A DNA stretch of 64,000 nucleotides from Bacillota bacterium (lineage in GTDB: Bacteria; Bacillota; Clostridia; Peptostreptococcales; Anaerovoracaceae): contig JAFRHG010000003.1 of assembly GCA_017433375.1 (NCBI GenBank), positions 1-64,000 on the forward strand, written 5' to 3'. Positions 7,455-15,324 of the stretch are shown here, piece by piece. The notes beneath the pieces were generated by a model, which did not search any database, was not told the DNA's origin, and was given only the letters and a program-made list of their open reading frames with translations. Position numbers and translations under genes: made by a program. Positions within the stretch are counted from its first letter, which is position 1. The number at the start of each line of letters is the position of its first letter.

Positions 7455-9305
7455 ATGGCTCACAAGATTCTTTTGACATCATTAAGCGCAATGGAAACGG
7501 ATCTGCCTGTGCGGTATTTTTCCGTTCGGAATGAAAGCGGATCCGACTACTTTGATGTGCTTCTGGACGCGGAGGCCGGTATCAAAACCGTGCTGTCCCG
7601 GCATGACATTGATGAGATCATTGTCATCGGCGCCGCCGGCAGCCATGACGAGGGGGACGATCTGGGACCCGTCTCCATCAAAAACGGAAGCGCCGCCAGT
7701 TCTTCGGACAAACCCCTTTCCACCTATGGCCTGCTTCTGCAGCGGATCGCCCGGTTTGCCGGCGGGCAGGCGGAGAACGGGATGGAAAAAGAGGAAAGCC
7801 TGCCCGGGGAAGCGCAGGAGAAGCTGGTCCGCTTTATCCAGGACTTCCGGGAGAGCAATCCGGAACTGAAGACCATAGAACCCAATCGGCTGTTTGACGC
7901 GCTGGCCCGGAACGACCAGATCTGTGACAGCTTTTGGAAGGCAGTCTTTGAGGCCTGCCCGGAACTCAGCGATGATCCGGCAGCCAGTAAGCAATGGGTA
8001 AGGAAATACCTGTATACAGAGCTTGAGCCTTCCCTGAAGCCCGGAATCCTGCAGGAAAACGGGGAAGTCAGCCTCAGTTTCGTACCGGAAGCCGAGATCG
8101 ATGACAGCGGCAAGTGGGTCGATAACATGATGGAGATGAATAAGTCCGTCGTGAAAGACGAAGAGGAGACCGACCTGTACATTACGCTGAACAGCGATGA
8201 TGCCGCGGACACATTCATCCTCCTGAACATGCTGGACATCCTGGTCTCCATGCCGGAAAGCGGCGTTCACCTGAAGAAAATCTACACGATACGCAATATG
8301 CAGAGGCATATGGCCGGGATCATACGGGATGATACGGAAGGCTTCGGCCTCACGGAACTGTTCCACGCGATCCGCGCATTTCTGAATTACGGCAGGGCGG
8401 ATATGATCGTGGACATCTGGAAAAGGAGCGGAGAAAGCAACGAGAGCGTGGCGGCCATGATCGAAGCCATGCGCAAAGTTGACGTCGGCCTTTCCATGTG
8501 CAATCCGCCGGAGGTGGAGGAGGGCATCCTCCGTCTGCGGGATCTTTTCGGGAGCGAAAAATTCTGGCGGGAATCCGGCTACTATGGCATGCTGTTCACC
8601 CTGATCGCGGAAAGCATCCGGGAAGATTACGGCGTGCTCCTGGAGGGTGACGGCGATATCAACTTTATCGAACTGGTCAAATGGGCCTATCGCCATCAGT
8701 TCTATCAGCAGACCCTGACCGTGATCGAGTCTGACACCCCGGATAATCTGGTGAGATCCGGGATATTCTATTACTGCGATGATGAGAATAAAGTGGAACA
8801 GATCACGCGCCTGTTTGCAGAGCAGCGGTTGGGACTGAAGCCCTATGAATTCTATAAGATGGATCAGATCGAGTATTATTTCATAAAGAACTATGACCGC
8901 GGGAGAACCAGAGGCAGGGGCTCCAGGGGCGAGGATCCGCAGCAGGTGTACGCCGCCCTGAGGACCCAGTCCGTCGAGAACACGGATCCCTCTCTGATCA
9001 CGGGCTATACCGCATGCGACAGCCTGGAAACCCTGCAGAACATCCTTTACGCCTATTACCGCGTCGGATATGTAAGAAATAAGATCAGCCACGCTGACGC
9101 CCATGTCATGGCCAAAAAGAACCAGGCGGCATCCGACAGCGATGAAAGCCCCGCCCTGGTCTGGATGAAGGACAGTATCGAAGCCTTTATCGACGGCTAT
9201 GAAAAAGCCATGGCGGAAGTGGAGGATAAGGAACCCAACGTTGTGATCATTTCCGGCAATGATGTCCGGAAAATCGCAGAGAGCATGAGACATTCTCGTC
9301 GCTGA
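7455..9305 (+). CDS. Stand-alone CARF-HEPN protein, Csx1/TM1812-like putative RNase
   Basis: The 616-residue protein looks like type III CRISPR ancillary ribonucleases of the Csx1/TM1812 group. The N-terminus (HKILLTSLSAMETDLPVRYF, then YFDVLLDAEAGIKTVL and IDEIIVIGAAGS) fits the CARF Rossmann core that senses cyclic oligoadenylate. About residues 235-325 carry the second half of that family pattern (IRDDTEGFGLTELFHAIRAF-NYG). The C-terminal helical region has VRNKISHA at about 540-547, a canonical HEPN RNxxxH catalytic motif. The usual DxTHG motif is degenerate (YITLNSDD). ATG at 7455 has AGGAGG at 7440-7445; the upstream ATG at 7407 lacks a site. No cas gene, cyclase or CRISPR array is in the window. 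Family placement is by pattern only. Confidence 0.65.
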   Translation: MAHKILLTSLSAMETDLPVRYFSVRNESGSDYFDVLLDAEAGIKTVLSRHDIDEIIVIGAAGSHDEGDDLGPVSIKNGSAASSSDKPLSTYGLLLQRIARFAGGQAENGMEKEESLPGEAQEKLVRFIQDFRESNPELKTIEPNRLFDALARNDQICDSFWKAVFEACPELSDDPAASKQWVRKYLYTELEPSLKPGILQENGEVSLSFVPEAEIDDSGKWVDNMMEMNKSVVKDEEETDLYITLNSDDAADTFILLNMLDILVSMPESGVHLKKIYTIRNMQRHMAGIIRDDTEGFGLTELFHAIRAFLNYGRADMIVDIWKRSGESNESVAAMIEAMRKVDVGLSMCNPPEVEEGILRLRDLFGSEKFWRESGYYGMLFTLIAESIREDYGVLLEGDGDINFIELVKWAYRHQFYQQTLTVIESDTPDNLVRSGIFYYCDDENKVEQITRLFAEQRLGLKPYEFYKMDQIEYYFIKNYDRGRTRGRGSRGEDPQQVYAALRTQSVENTDPSLITGYTACDSLETLQNILYAYYRVGYVRNKISHADAHVMAKKNQAASDSDESPALVWMKDSIEAFIDGYEKAMAEVEDKEPNVVIISGNDVRKIAESMRHSRR

Positions 9306-9317
9306 AGGAGAAATGAC

Positions 9318-10329
9318 ATGAAAAAGAGAATGATAAGGATTATGATCGTTGCGGTGATGGCCGCATTGGTGCCGACAGCTTACGCCTTTGCTGTGCCCCA
9401 GTATTATCCCGATGTGAACACCCTCACCCGGTTTTGCCTTTGTCGGTATTGCCGGATCATTCGAAGCTGTATCAAAAGATGCAATCGTGAACAGAGTGAA
9501 CGCGATCCGAAGGGAAGCCGCACAGGAAGGTATTATCAGTCGGTATCAGCCGGTCAAATGGTCGAGAGGGCTCGAAAGAATCGCACAGATCAGAGCGGCA
9601 GAGGCCATGGTCCTCCAGGATCATGAGAGACCGAACGGGAAAGACTCAACGGATATGGTCGTTGACGGCGTCAGGGGCGGTGCGGAGAACCTTGCCTGGG
9701 GAGTTGGCTCAGCACTTGGCGGCGTAAACGCATGGTACTATTTAGAAAAGGATGAATATATAAATAGGACAGGATGGGGCGGCCACTACAGGACATTGGT
9801 AAGTCCAAACCAGGCTTACATTGGAATCGGTTCATTCACAAGAGGCGATGAAACCTGTGTTGCGGCTGTATTCTGCACTCCTGGCGCAGTAACGCAGGAA
9901 CTGGATGCACAGACAGGATTATACGGAAAATGCATCCAGCTGATCGAAGTGCCCGCCAGTAAGGCATCCGCCTACGCGAAGTACAGCAAGTTTATTGGAA
10001 GCGGCGGGACCTATTTTGCCGGGGAGGATCTTCCGAAGGTGAAAATCAAGAAGCCGGCAGGGGCCAAGAAGGCAGTGAAGGTCAAGTGGAAAAAGGTTTC
10101 CAAAAAGAACCTCAGGAAAATCAAGAAAGTTCAGATCCAGATCAGCCAGGATCCGACCTTCGGCTCAGGTGTCAGAAGCAAAACCGTATCCGCAAAGAAA
10201 ACCTCTGTCAAAATCAAGAAGCTCAAGCCGAAGAAGGTATACTACGTCAGAGTGCGCGGATATACAAAGAAAGGCAGCGCCATACATGTCTCCCCGTGGT
10301 CAGATATCAAGGCAGTCAAGGCCAAATAA
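9318..10329 (+). pseudogene. Secreted CAP/SCP-domain protein with Fn3 tail, frameshifted
   Basis: A signal peptide (MKKRMIRIMIVAVMAALVPT, cleavage after AYA) starts at 9318, but the frame is lost near 9430. The next frame gives FAFVGIAGSFEAVSKDAIVN and then a CAP-like domain (RIAQIRAAEAMVLQDHERP, ENLAWG, GGHYRTLVSPN, YIGIGSF) followed by a Lys-rich fibronectin type III domain (VKVKWKKVSKK to WSDIKAVKA). One inserted base in ACCCGGTTTTGCC explains the break. Either a recent pseudogene or a sequencing error; everything else is intact. It follows the CARF-HEPN stop by 12 bp with its own GGAG site. Confidence 0.75.
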
Positions 10330-10360
10330 GCAAAGAACGGGGAATGGTTAGGCAACGGTT

Positions 10361-11482
10361 ATGGGGGAGTCATTCAACATTCAGGAATACATGACGAAAG
10401 TCGTTGAGCGCGTGATGGCGGACGCCCTGAAGGCGACGTGGAGCAATCCGAAGGAGCAGGCCTTTCTGCTGAAGTTCGCCGCCTCGAGCAGGGCGGGTTC
10501 CCGTGCGCGCGCAAAGGCCGCGCAGGCAGGGGAGCATGTGCCGCCTCTGCTGATCGCCAGTATCACGAGCAGCTGCAATCTCCACTGTGCAGGCTGTTAT
10601 GCCAGGGGTATCGAATCCACCAGCGACGGGAACCCCTATGAGCAGCTGACGAGCGGGGAATGGGGAGCGGTATTTGACGAAGCGGAGGAATTGGGAATCC
10701 GCTTCGTTATGCTGGTTGGAGGGGAACCGCTCCTGAGAAAGGATGTGGTCAGGGCAGCTGCGCGAAGGCCGAAGATCCTGTTCCCCATATTCACCAACGG
10801 AACATATATCGACGATGAATACTTCGACCTCTTTGACCGGCACAGGAACCTGGTGCCGGTCATCAGCATGGAGGGCGGTCAAAAGGCAACGGATGACAGA
10901 AGAGGTGAAGGGATCTACGATCTGCTCCTGTCGAATATGGAGAAGTTTCGGGACAGACACATGGTGTTTGGCGCTTCCATCACCGTAACGACGGAGAACG
11001 TCAGGGAAGTCTCTTCGGATGAATTCCTCGGGGAACTGGCGGATCTTGGCTGCCGGCTCGTGGTGTACATCGAGTATGTACCCACGAGGGAAGAAGAGGA
11101 ACATCTGGCGCCGGCGGATCCGGAGCGGGAATACCTGGCCGGTGAGATCGCCAGACTGCGGCAGGAACGTCCCCAGATGGTCTATGTTTCCTTCCCGGGA
11201 GACGAAAAGGCTTCCGGAGGATGCATAGCCGCGGGCAGGGGGCTCTTTCACATCAACTCCCACGGGGGAGCGGAGGCCTGTCCCTTTTCGCCTTATTCGG
11301 ATATCAATGTCAGGGATACCTCCGTTAAGGAGGCATTGGGTTCCGGCCTGTTTCAGGCTATTCGCGACGGGAACCTCCTGACGGACGATCATTCGGGGGG
11401 ATGTGTGCTTTATGAAAAACGGTCGCAGGTGGAAAAGCTTGCGGCGGAGCTGGCCGGCAAAAGAGAAGGCGGCGGGGAGTGA
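10361..11482 (+). CDS. Radical SAM protein
   Basis: The 373-residue protein has a radical SAM core: SCNLHCAGCYA at about residues 70-80 gives a CxxxCxxC cluster for the 4Fe-4S that cleaves S-adenosylmethionine; VGGEPLLRKD (about 119) matches the GGEP motif. C-terminal cysteines (GGCIAAGRG, EACPFSPYSD, GGCVLYEK) may ligate another cluster, as in SPASM/Twitch proteins. A basic Ala-rich N-terminus precedes the core. The substrate cannot be told from sequence. No peptide precursor gene is evident next to it. The Shine-Dalgarno for this start is weak (GGGGAA about 18 bases upstream). Confidence 0.8.
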   Translation: MGESFNIQEYMTKVVERVMADALKATWSNPKEQAFLLKFAASSRAGSRARAKAAQAGEHVPPLLIASITSSCNLHCAGCYARGIESTSDGNPYEQLTSGEWGAVFDEAEELGIRFVMLVGGEPLLRKDVVRAAARRPKILFPIFTNGTYIDDEYFDLFDRHRNLVPVISMEGGQKATDDRRGEGIYDLLLSNMEKFRDRHMVFGASITVTTENVREVSSDEFLGELADLGCRLVVYIEYVPTREEEEHLAPADPEREYLAGEIARLRQERPQMVYVSFPGDEKASGGCIAAGRGLFHINSHGGAEACPFSPYSDINVRDTSVKEALGSGLFQAIRDGNLLTDDHSGGCVLYEKRSQVEKLAAELAGKREGGGE

Positions 11483-11986
11483 TTGATGAAGACCTGTGAC
11501 ATGATAATCGACATGGCGGATCAGATTATCGACGGACAGGGAATGGTGGCGCTCCCGGGTTTTGTGGACACGCACGTCCATTGTCTCCAGTCGCTGCTTA
11601 AGGGACTGGGTGCGGACCTTCCTCTCATTCAATGGCTCAACAGTTCCGTCCAGCCCTTTGGAATCCGGCTGACACATCGGGAGCAGGAGCTGGCGACGCT
11701 CATCGCGTGCCTTGAAGCCTTAAAGGGCGGCTGTACGACCATGTGTGAATTCTTCTATACAAACCAGACCCCGGAGCTCGCCGATACATGCATCGAGGCC
11801 ATGGAAACGGTCATGATGGTGACCGCGGGTCTGATGGCCCTAGGCGGCATTCTGACCCTGCTTCTGAAAGACAAGAAGAAGGCCCGGAAATTACAGCAGG
11901 AGGGATGCTTCAATCCGGCCGGAAATATGGTATACTGTCAAGGTAAAGATTTGAAGGGGTTTCTACAAGGAGGGATACGAGTATGA
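11483..11986 (+). pseudogene. Amidohydrolase fragment fused in frame to unrelated sequence
   Basis: Residues up to about 108 match the N-terminal third of a deaminase-type amidohydrolase: VALPGFVDTHVHCLQSL, with the metal-binding HxH, then LKGGCTTMCEFFY. The catalytic remainder is missing. At about residue 109 the frame switches to MVTAGLMALGGILTLLLKDKKKARK, a membrane segment with a basic tail from another protein. It starts with TTG/ATG right after the radical SAM stop. I read it as a deletion junction between two genes; an expressed product cannot be excluded but would not be an enzyme. Confidence 0.7.
11928..11936 (+). promoter_or_regulatory. Extended -10 element
   Basis: TATGGTATACT provides an extended -10 (TATACT at 11931-11936) about 50 bp before the small membrane protein remnant. 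No clear -35. Confidence 0.45.
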
Positions 11987-12208
11987 TGAGCGGCTCACAG
12001 AAATTTGTAATGGTTATCAGTATCCTCAATCTGATCGGGGGCATTCTACTTTATCTCCCTCGTCTCATTTCTGTTCGCTATTCTGGGAATCATCGCGTCT
12101 ATTCCTGCCGGTGGATTCCATCTGGCCACCCTCGGCTCGATCATTCTGCCTGCACTGATGTTCTACTGCGCCCGTAATATCAGAAAGCAGGGACGCGGGG
12201 AACGGTAG
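11983..12208 (+). pseudogene. Small membrane protein, frameshifted
   Basis: After AAGGAGGG the frame starts MMSGSQKFVMVISILNLIGG. At a run of five G (about 12038-12042) the sensible reading moves by one base and continues FYFISLVSFLFAILGIIASI and LGSIILPALMFYCARNIRK, ending at the TAG at 12206-12208. The repaired product would be a roughly 74-residue protein with two to three membrane segments. Family not recognised. Homopolymer slippage or sequencing error are equal possibilities. Confidence 0.55.
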
Positions 12209-12246
12209 CGGATACTCGCCTGAGTTCCCGCCCTTCAACAGGATAA

Positions 12247-13026
12247 ATGAGAGAAAAAATCTACAACATAATTGAACCGAAGGCAAGGGAATACGATAAC
12301 GCGAACGGATATGACACCTTCATGATGATTGTGATCCTTTGCAGTTTCGTGCCGCTGATGTTCAAGGAAGAAACGCCGGTTCTGGCATGGCTGGAAATAT
12401 CCACGGCATCCATATTTGCCCTGGACTATGTCCTCCGGTGGATGACGGCGGACTTTAAGCTGGGGAAGCGGGGGATCCAATCCTTCCTGCGGTACCCCTT
12501 TACGCCGATGGCGATCATCGACCTGCTATCGATCCTGCCCATCGTCCTGGCGATCAGCCCCGCCTTCAAATTGTTCCGGTTCACGAGACTGATCCTGATC
12601 ATACGGTTTTTCAGGCTGTTCCGCCTCGTCCGCTATTCCAAAAACCTCAGGATCATCATGAACGTTTTCCAAAAGCAAAAGTACGCCTTTCTGATGATTC
12701 TGATCCTTACGCTGGGATACATCTTTGTCACCGCGGCCATCCTGTTTCAGATCGAACCGGACACCTTTGACAATTTCTTCGACGCCATCTACTGGTCCGT
12801 GATGCTGCTGACGACCGTTGGATACGGTGATATTACGGCGACGACCATGATGGGTAAACTGATCACGGTCCTCTCCGCGCTGGTGGGGATCGCTGTCGTT
12901 GCGCTTCCTGCCGGACTGATCGTCGCCGGCTATCTCAATGAAGTGCAGGGAATAAAGGGAGTGTTCAGAACGGAAAGAACCGGGGAAGATGAGGAGACCG
13001 ACGAAGATAAGGAAGGAGGGAACTGA
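12247..13026 (+). CDS. Voltage-gated-like potassium channel
   Basis: The 259-residue protein has the six-helix layout of Kv-type channels. S1-S3 span about residues 22-110; S4 is FRFTRLILIIRFFRLFRLVR (about 111-130), with arginines every third or fourth residue; S5 and S6 flank a pore loop carrying the K+ selectivity filter TTVGYGD at about 188-194. A short acidic tail (GEDEETDEDKEGG) closes it. It lets K+ cross the membrane and probably senses voltage. Intact. The stop lies just before the GTG of the next gene, whose ribosome binding site is within the channel gene's end. Confidence 0.9.
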   Translation: MREKIYNIIEPKAREYDNANGYDTFMMIVILCSFVPLMFKEETPVLAWLEISTASIFALDYVLRWMTADFKLGKRGIQSFLRYPFTPMAIIDLLSILPIVLAISPAFKLFRFTRLILIIRFFRLFRLVRYSKNLRIIMNVFQKQKYAFLMILILTLGYIFVTAAILFQIEPDTFDNFFDAIYWSVMLLTTVGYGDITATTMMGKLITVLSALVGIAVVALPAGLIVAGYLNEVQGIKGVFRTERTGEDEETDEDKEGGN

Positions 13027-13030
13027 TCCT

Positions 13031-13591
13031 GTGGTACTGTTTGTAAACGCCTGTGTCCGGAAGGATTCCCGGACAAAGCGGGTGGCTGACCGCCTCCTGA
13101 ACACATTGAATCAGCCGGTCACGGAACTGCGCCTTGCGGATTGCCTTTTCCCGGCGGTCGACGAAGCCTTTCTCAATAAGAGGGACCTGCTCATCGAGGA
13201 AGAGGACTTTGGCGACCCCATGTTTGCCCTTGCCCGGCAGTTTGCCCAGGCGGATGATATCGTGGTGGCAGCCCCTTACTGGGACCTGTCCTTTCCCGCC
13301 GTCCTCAAGCAGTACATCGAGCAGATCAATGTTTCCGGCGTAACCTTCCGGTACTCGGAAGAGGGGATACCGGAAGGCCTTTGTAAAGCCAACAGATTGT
13401 TTTATATCACAACAGCCGGCGGGGATTTCGTGCCGGATGATTACGGGTACGGGTACATCAAGGCCCTGGCGGAGAATTTCTACGGCATCAAAACCGTGGA
13501 ACTGATCAAGGCGGCAGGGCTGGATATCGTAGGGGCGGATGTGGAACAGATCCTCTCTTCCTGCGAGGAAGAGAGCGCCCGCCGAAGATGA
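13031..13591 (+). CDS. Flavodoxin-fold NAD(P)H oxidoreductase (azoreductase-like)
   Basis: This 186-residue protein has the flavodoxin-like fold of FMN-dependent NAD(P)H reductases: VVLFVNACVRKDSRTKRVA (phosphate-binding loop of the FMN site), AAPYWDLSFPAVLKQYIEQ (the AxPxWNxxxPxxLK signature of the azoreductase/quinone reductase group), and YITTAGGDF. It likely reduces quinones or similar acceptors in the cytoplasm. I chose the GTG at 13031, which follows AAGGAGGG by eleven bases; a start inside the channel gene at 12989 is possible but poorly supported. Probably co-transcribed with the channel. Confidence 0.8.
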   Translation: MVLFVNACVRKDSRTKRVADRLLNTLNQPVTELRLADCLFPAVDEAFLNKRDLLIEEEDFGDPMFALARQFAQADDIVVAAPYWDLSFPAVLKQYIEQINVSGVTFRYSEEGIPEGLCKANRLFYITTAGGDFVPDDYGYGYIKALAENFYGIKTVELIKAAGLDIVGADVEQILSSCEEESARRR

Positions 13592-13607
13592 AAGGCAGGA
13601 AAACGAC

Positions 13608-14131
13608 ATGAAGATGATAATTCTCGTTCTATTGACATTACTGCTGGTCCCCCCTGTGGATGACGGCCTGCTCCTCAGGGAATGACCAGAAGGATGGGGA
13701 GGAGAATCCTGCGGCGGAGGAATCCCAGGACATGAAGGATTACGCCAACGGAACGCCCTGGAATTCAAGAAACGGAACGCGAAGCTGGCGGAGTACTTCA
13801 ACGGGATCCACCCCTGGCAGGGACTGGACCTGAAGGGCGGGACCATGACCGGCGAAGCCTGCGCGGATATGGCGGGAATGAAGGTCTGCCTCCGGATCGC
13901 AAAGGAGACGAGAACTTTGACTATGACAAGTTCTACCGGGCCTTTGCCGATCTGTGGATGATCAAGGAGAACCTGATGGTTGCCCAGAGCCTGGTCGAGG
14001 ATGTACACCCGATGAACTATCTGCGCATCAACTGCACACTCCAGCAGTACGATGAATTCCTGGATCAATACGGCATCAAAGAAGGGGACACCATGTACCT
14101 GGCTCCCGAGGACCGGGTCAACATCTGGTAA
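13608..14131 (+). pseudogene. M13-type metallopeptidase lipoprotein, broken
   Basis: A lipoprotein start (MKMIILVLLTLLLV) loses frame at a C-run near 13650, beyond which another frame shows the lipobox MTACSSGN. Later pieces match the end of M13 (neprilysin/PepO-like) peptidases: LAEYFNGIHPWQGLDLKGG, GEACADMAGMKVCL (equivalent to the GENIAD-GG zinc-ligand region), FYRAFADLW, and the closing YGIKEGDTM...PEDRVNIW. The HExxH domain is absent, so the middle is deleted, and there are at least two frameshifts. Clearly non-functional. Confidence 0.8.
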
Positions 14132-14228
14132 GTGAAAAACCATATACCGGTGTCTGCCATAAGAGTATATGAGTTCAGAGTTTGTTTTTTGACAAGGGAA
14201 GAGTTCGGAAAGGAACGGGGGAGAATCG

Positions 14229-14375
14229 ATGAAGCGTGAGTTTCCGCTGAAGGTGACAATAGCCCTCATCCCGGTGGCGATAGCGTGTATGGTGTTCGGC
14301 ATCTATCGCGGGGAGGTGGCCACTGTCCTGTCAAAAGCCATCAATATCTGCATGGAGTGCATCGGTCTTGGCTAA
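14229..14375 (+). CDS. CD1871A-type small CXXC membrane peptide
   Basis: A 48-residue peptide: a basic N-terminus, one membrane helix (VTIALIPVAIACMVFGIYRG), then EVATVLSKAINICMECIGLG with a C-terminal CxxC. The pattern fits the small CD1871A family CXXC proteins of Clostridia. The paired cysteines suggest thiol redox or metal handling. Its stop overlaps the TTG start of the next gene, so translation is coupled. Together with the 4Fe-4S membrane protein and the TlpA-like lipoprotein it forms a redox operon. Start has GGGGGAGAA upstream. Confidence 0.75.
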   Translation: MKREFPLKVTIALIPVAIACMVFGIYRGEVATVLSKAINICMECIGLG

Positions 14376-15282
14376 CCATCCAAACGCTCTGCGCAAATGT
14401 GTCCAGGCGGGATGGGGAATCCTGACGAACGCCTATATTAAAGGATTTCTGCCCGGTTTGCCGCCCATCTATCAGGGAAATCTGAAACAGGTCTGTGTGC
14501 CTGGCATGAACTGCTATTCCTGCCCCGGCGCCCTGGGGTCCTGTCCCATCGGCGCCATGCAGGCGGTCTTTGACGGAAGACACAGGCAGTTTGCCTTTTA
14601 CGTGGTCGGCTATGCAGCCCTCATCGGACTGGTGGTGGGGCGGTTCGTCTGCGGCTGGCTCTGCCTCTTCGGGCTGATTCAGGAACTGCTGTATAAGATC
14701 CCGACGCCGAAACTGACGATCCCGGCGCCGGCGGATAAGCCGCTGCGGTATCTGAAATATCTGATCCTGCTCGTTATGGTGTTCCTTCTGCCCTTCATCG
14801 TACGGTCACAGTACGGGGTAGGAGAACCCTTTTTCTGCAAGTACGTCTGTCCCGTGGGGACGCTGGAGGGCGGCATACCCCTCGTCCTGCTGAACGAGGC
14901 GCTGCGCGCCACGCTGGGATGGCTGTTCAGGTGGAAGTTCTTCCTGCTCATCATGTGTGTGGTGGCATCGGTCTTCATCTACCGGCCCTTCTGCAAATAT
15001 CTCTGTCCCCTCGGTGCCTTCTACGGGTTGTTCCAGAAGGTCAGCCTGGTGAGGATGCGCGTGGACGAGCACGTCTGTGTGGATTGCGGCAAGTGCGCCC
15101 GGGCATGCAAGATGAACGTAGACCCCCACAAGACACCCAACAGCAATGAATGTATCCGGTGCAGGGAGTGTGTGAACGCCTGCCCGATGCACGCGCTGTC
15201 CATGGGGATCGGAGCGTTGAAACCCTCCGCCGGAGAAGAAGCAGGGGAGGATGCTCCCGCTCCATCGGCGGAGGCACAATAG
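14368..15282 (+). CDS. Membrane 4Fe-4S protein (NapH/CcoG-like)
   Basis: The 304-residue protein has several membrane helices and multiple Cys motifs: CYSCPGALGSCPIGA, CGWLCLFG, KYVCPVGT, KYLCPLGA, and two ferredoxin-type clusters near the C-terminus (CVDCGKCARACKM and CIRCRECVNACPM). This matches the NapH/CcoG/YccM-like electron-transfer proteins, which move electrons across or along the membrane. It begins at a TTG overlapping the preceding stop. The tail is Ala/Glu/Pro-rich. With the neighbouring TlpA-like lipoprotein, it may pass electrons to an extracytoplasmic disulfide. Confidence 0.85.
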   Translation: MANHPNALRKCVQAGWGILTNAYIKGFLPGLPPIYQGNLKQVCVPGMNCYSCPGALGSCPIGAMQAVFDGRHRQFAFYVVGYAALIGLVVGRFVCGWLCLFGLIQELLYKIPTPKLTIPAPADKPLRYLKYLILLVMVFLLPFIVRSQYGVGEPFFCKYVCPVGTLEGGIPLVLLNEALRATLGWLFRWKFFLLIMCVVASVFIYRPFCKYLCPLGAFYGLFQKVSLVRMRVDEHVCVDCGKCARACKMNVDPHKTPNSNECIRCRECVNACPMHALSMGIGALKPSAGEEAGEDAPAPSAEAQ

Positions 15283-15324
15283 ATTTCAGAGCATAATGGA
15301 GTTCGAAGAATAAGGAGGATGATC

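Noticed and set aside
7482-9293. 603-residue open frame opposite the CARF-HEPN gene
   Set aside because: Mirror frame of the CARF-HEPN coding sequence, with no start signals and no recognisable motif.
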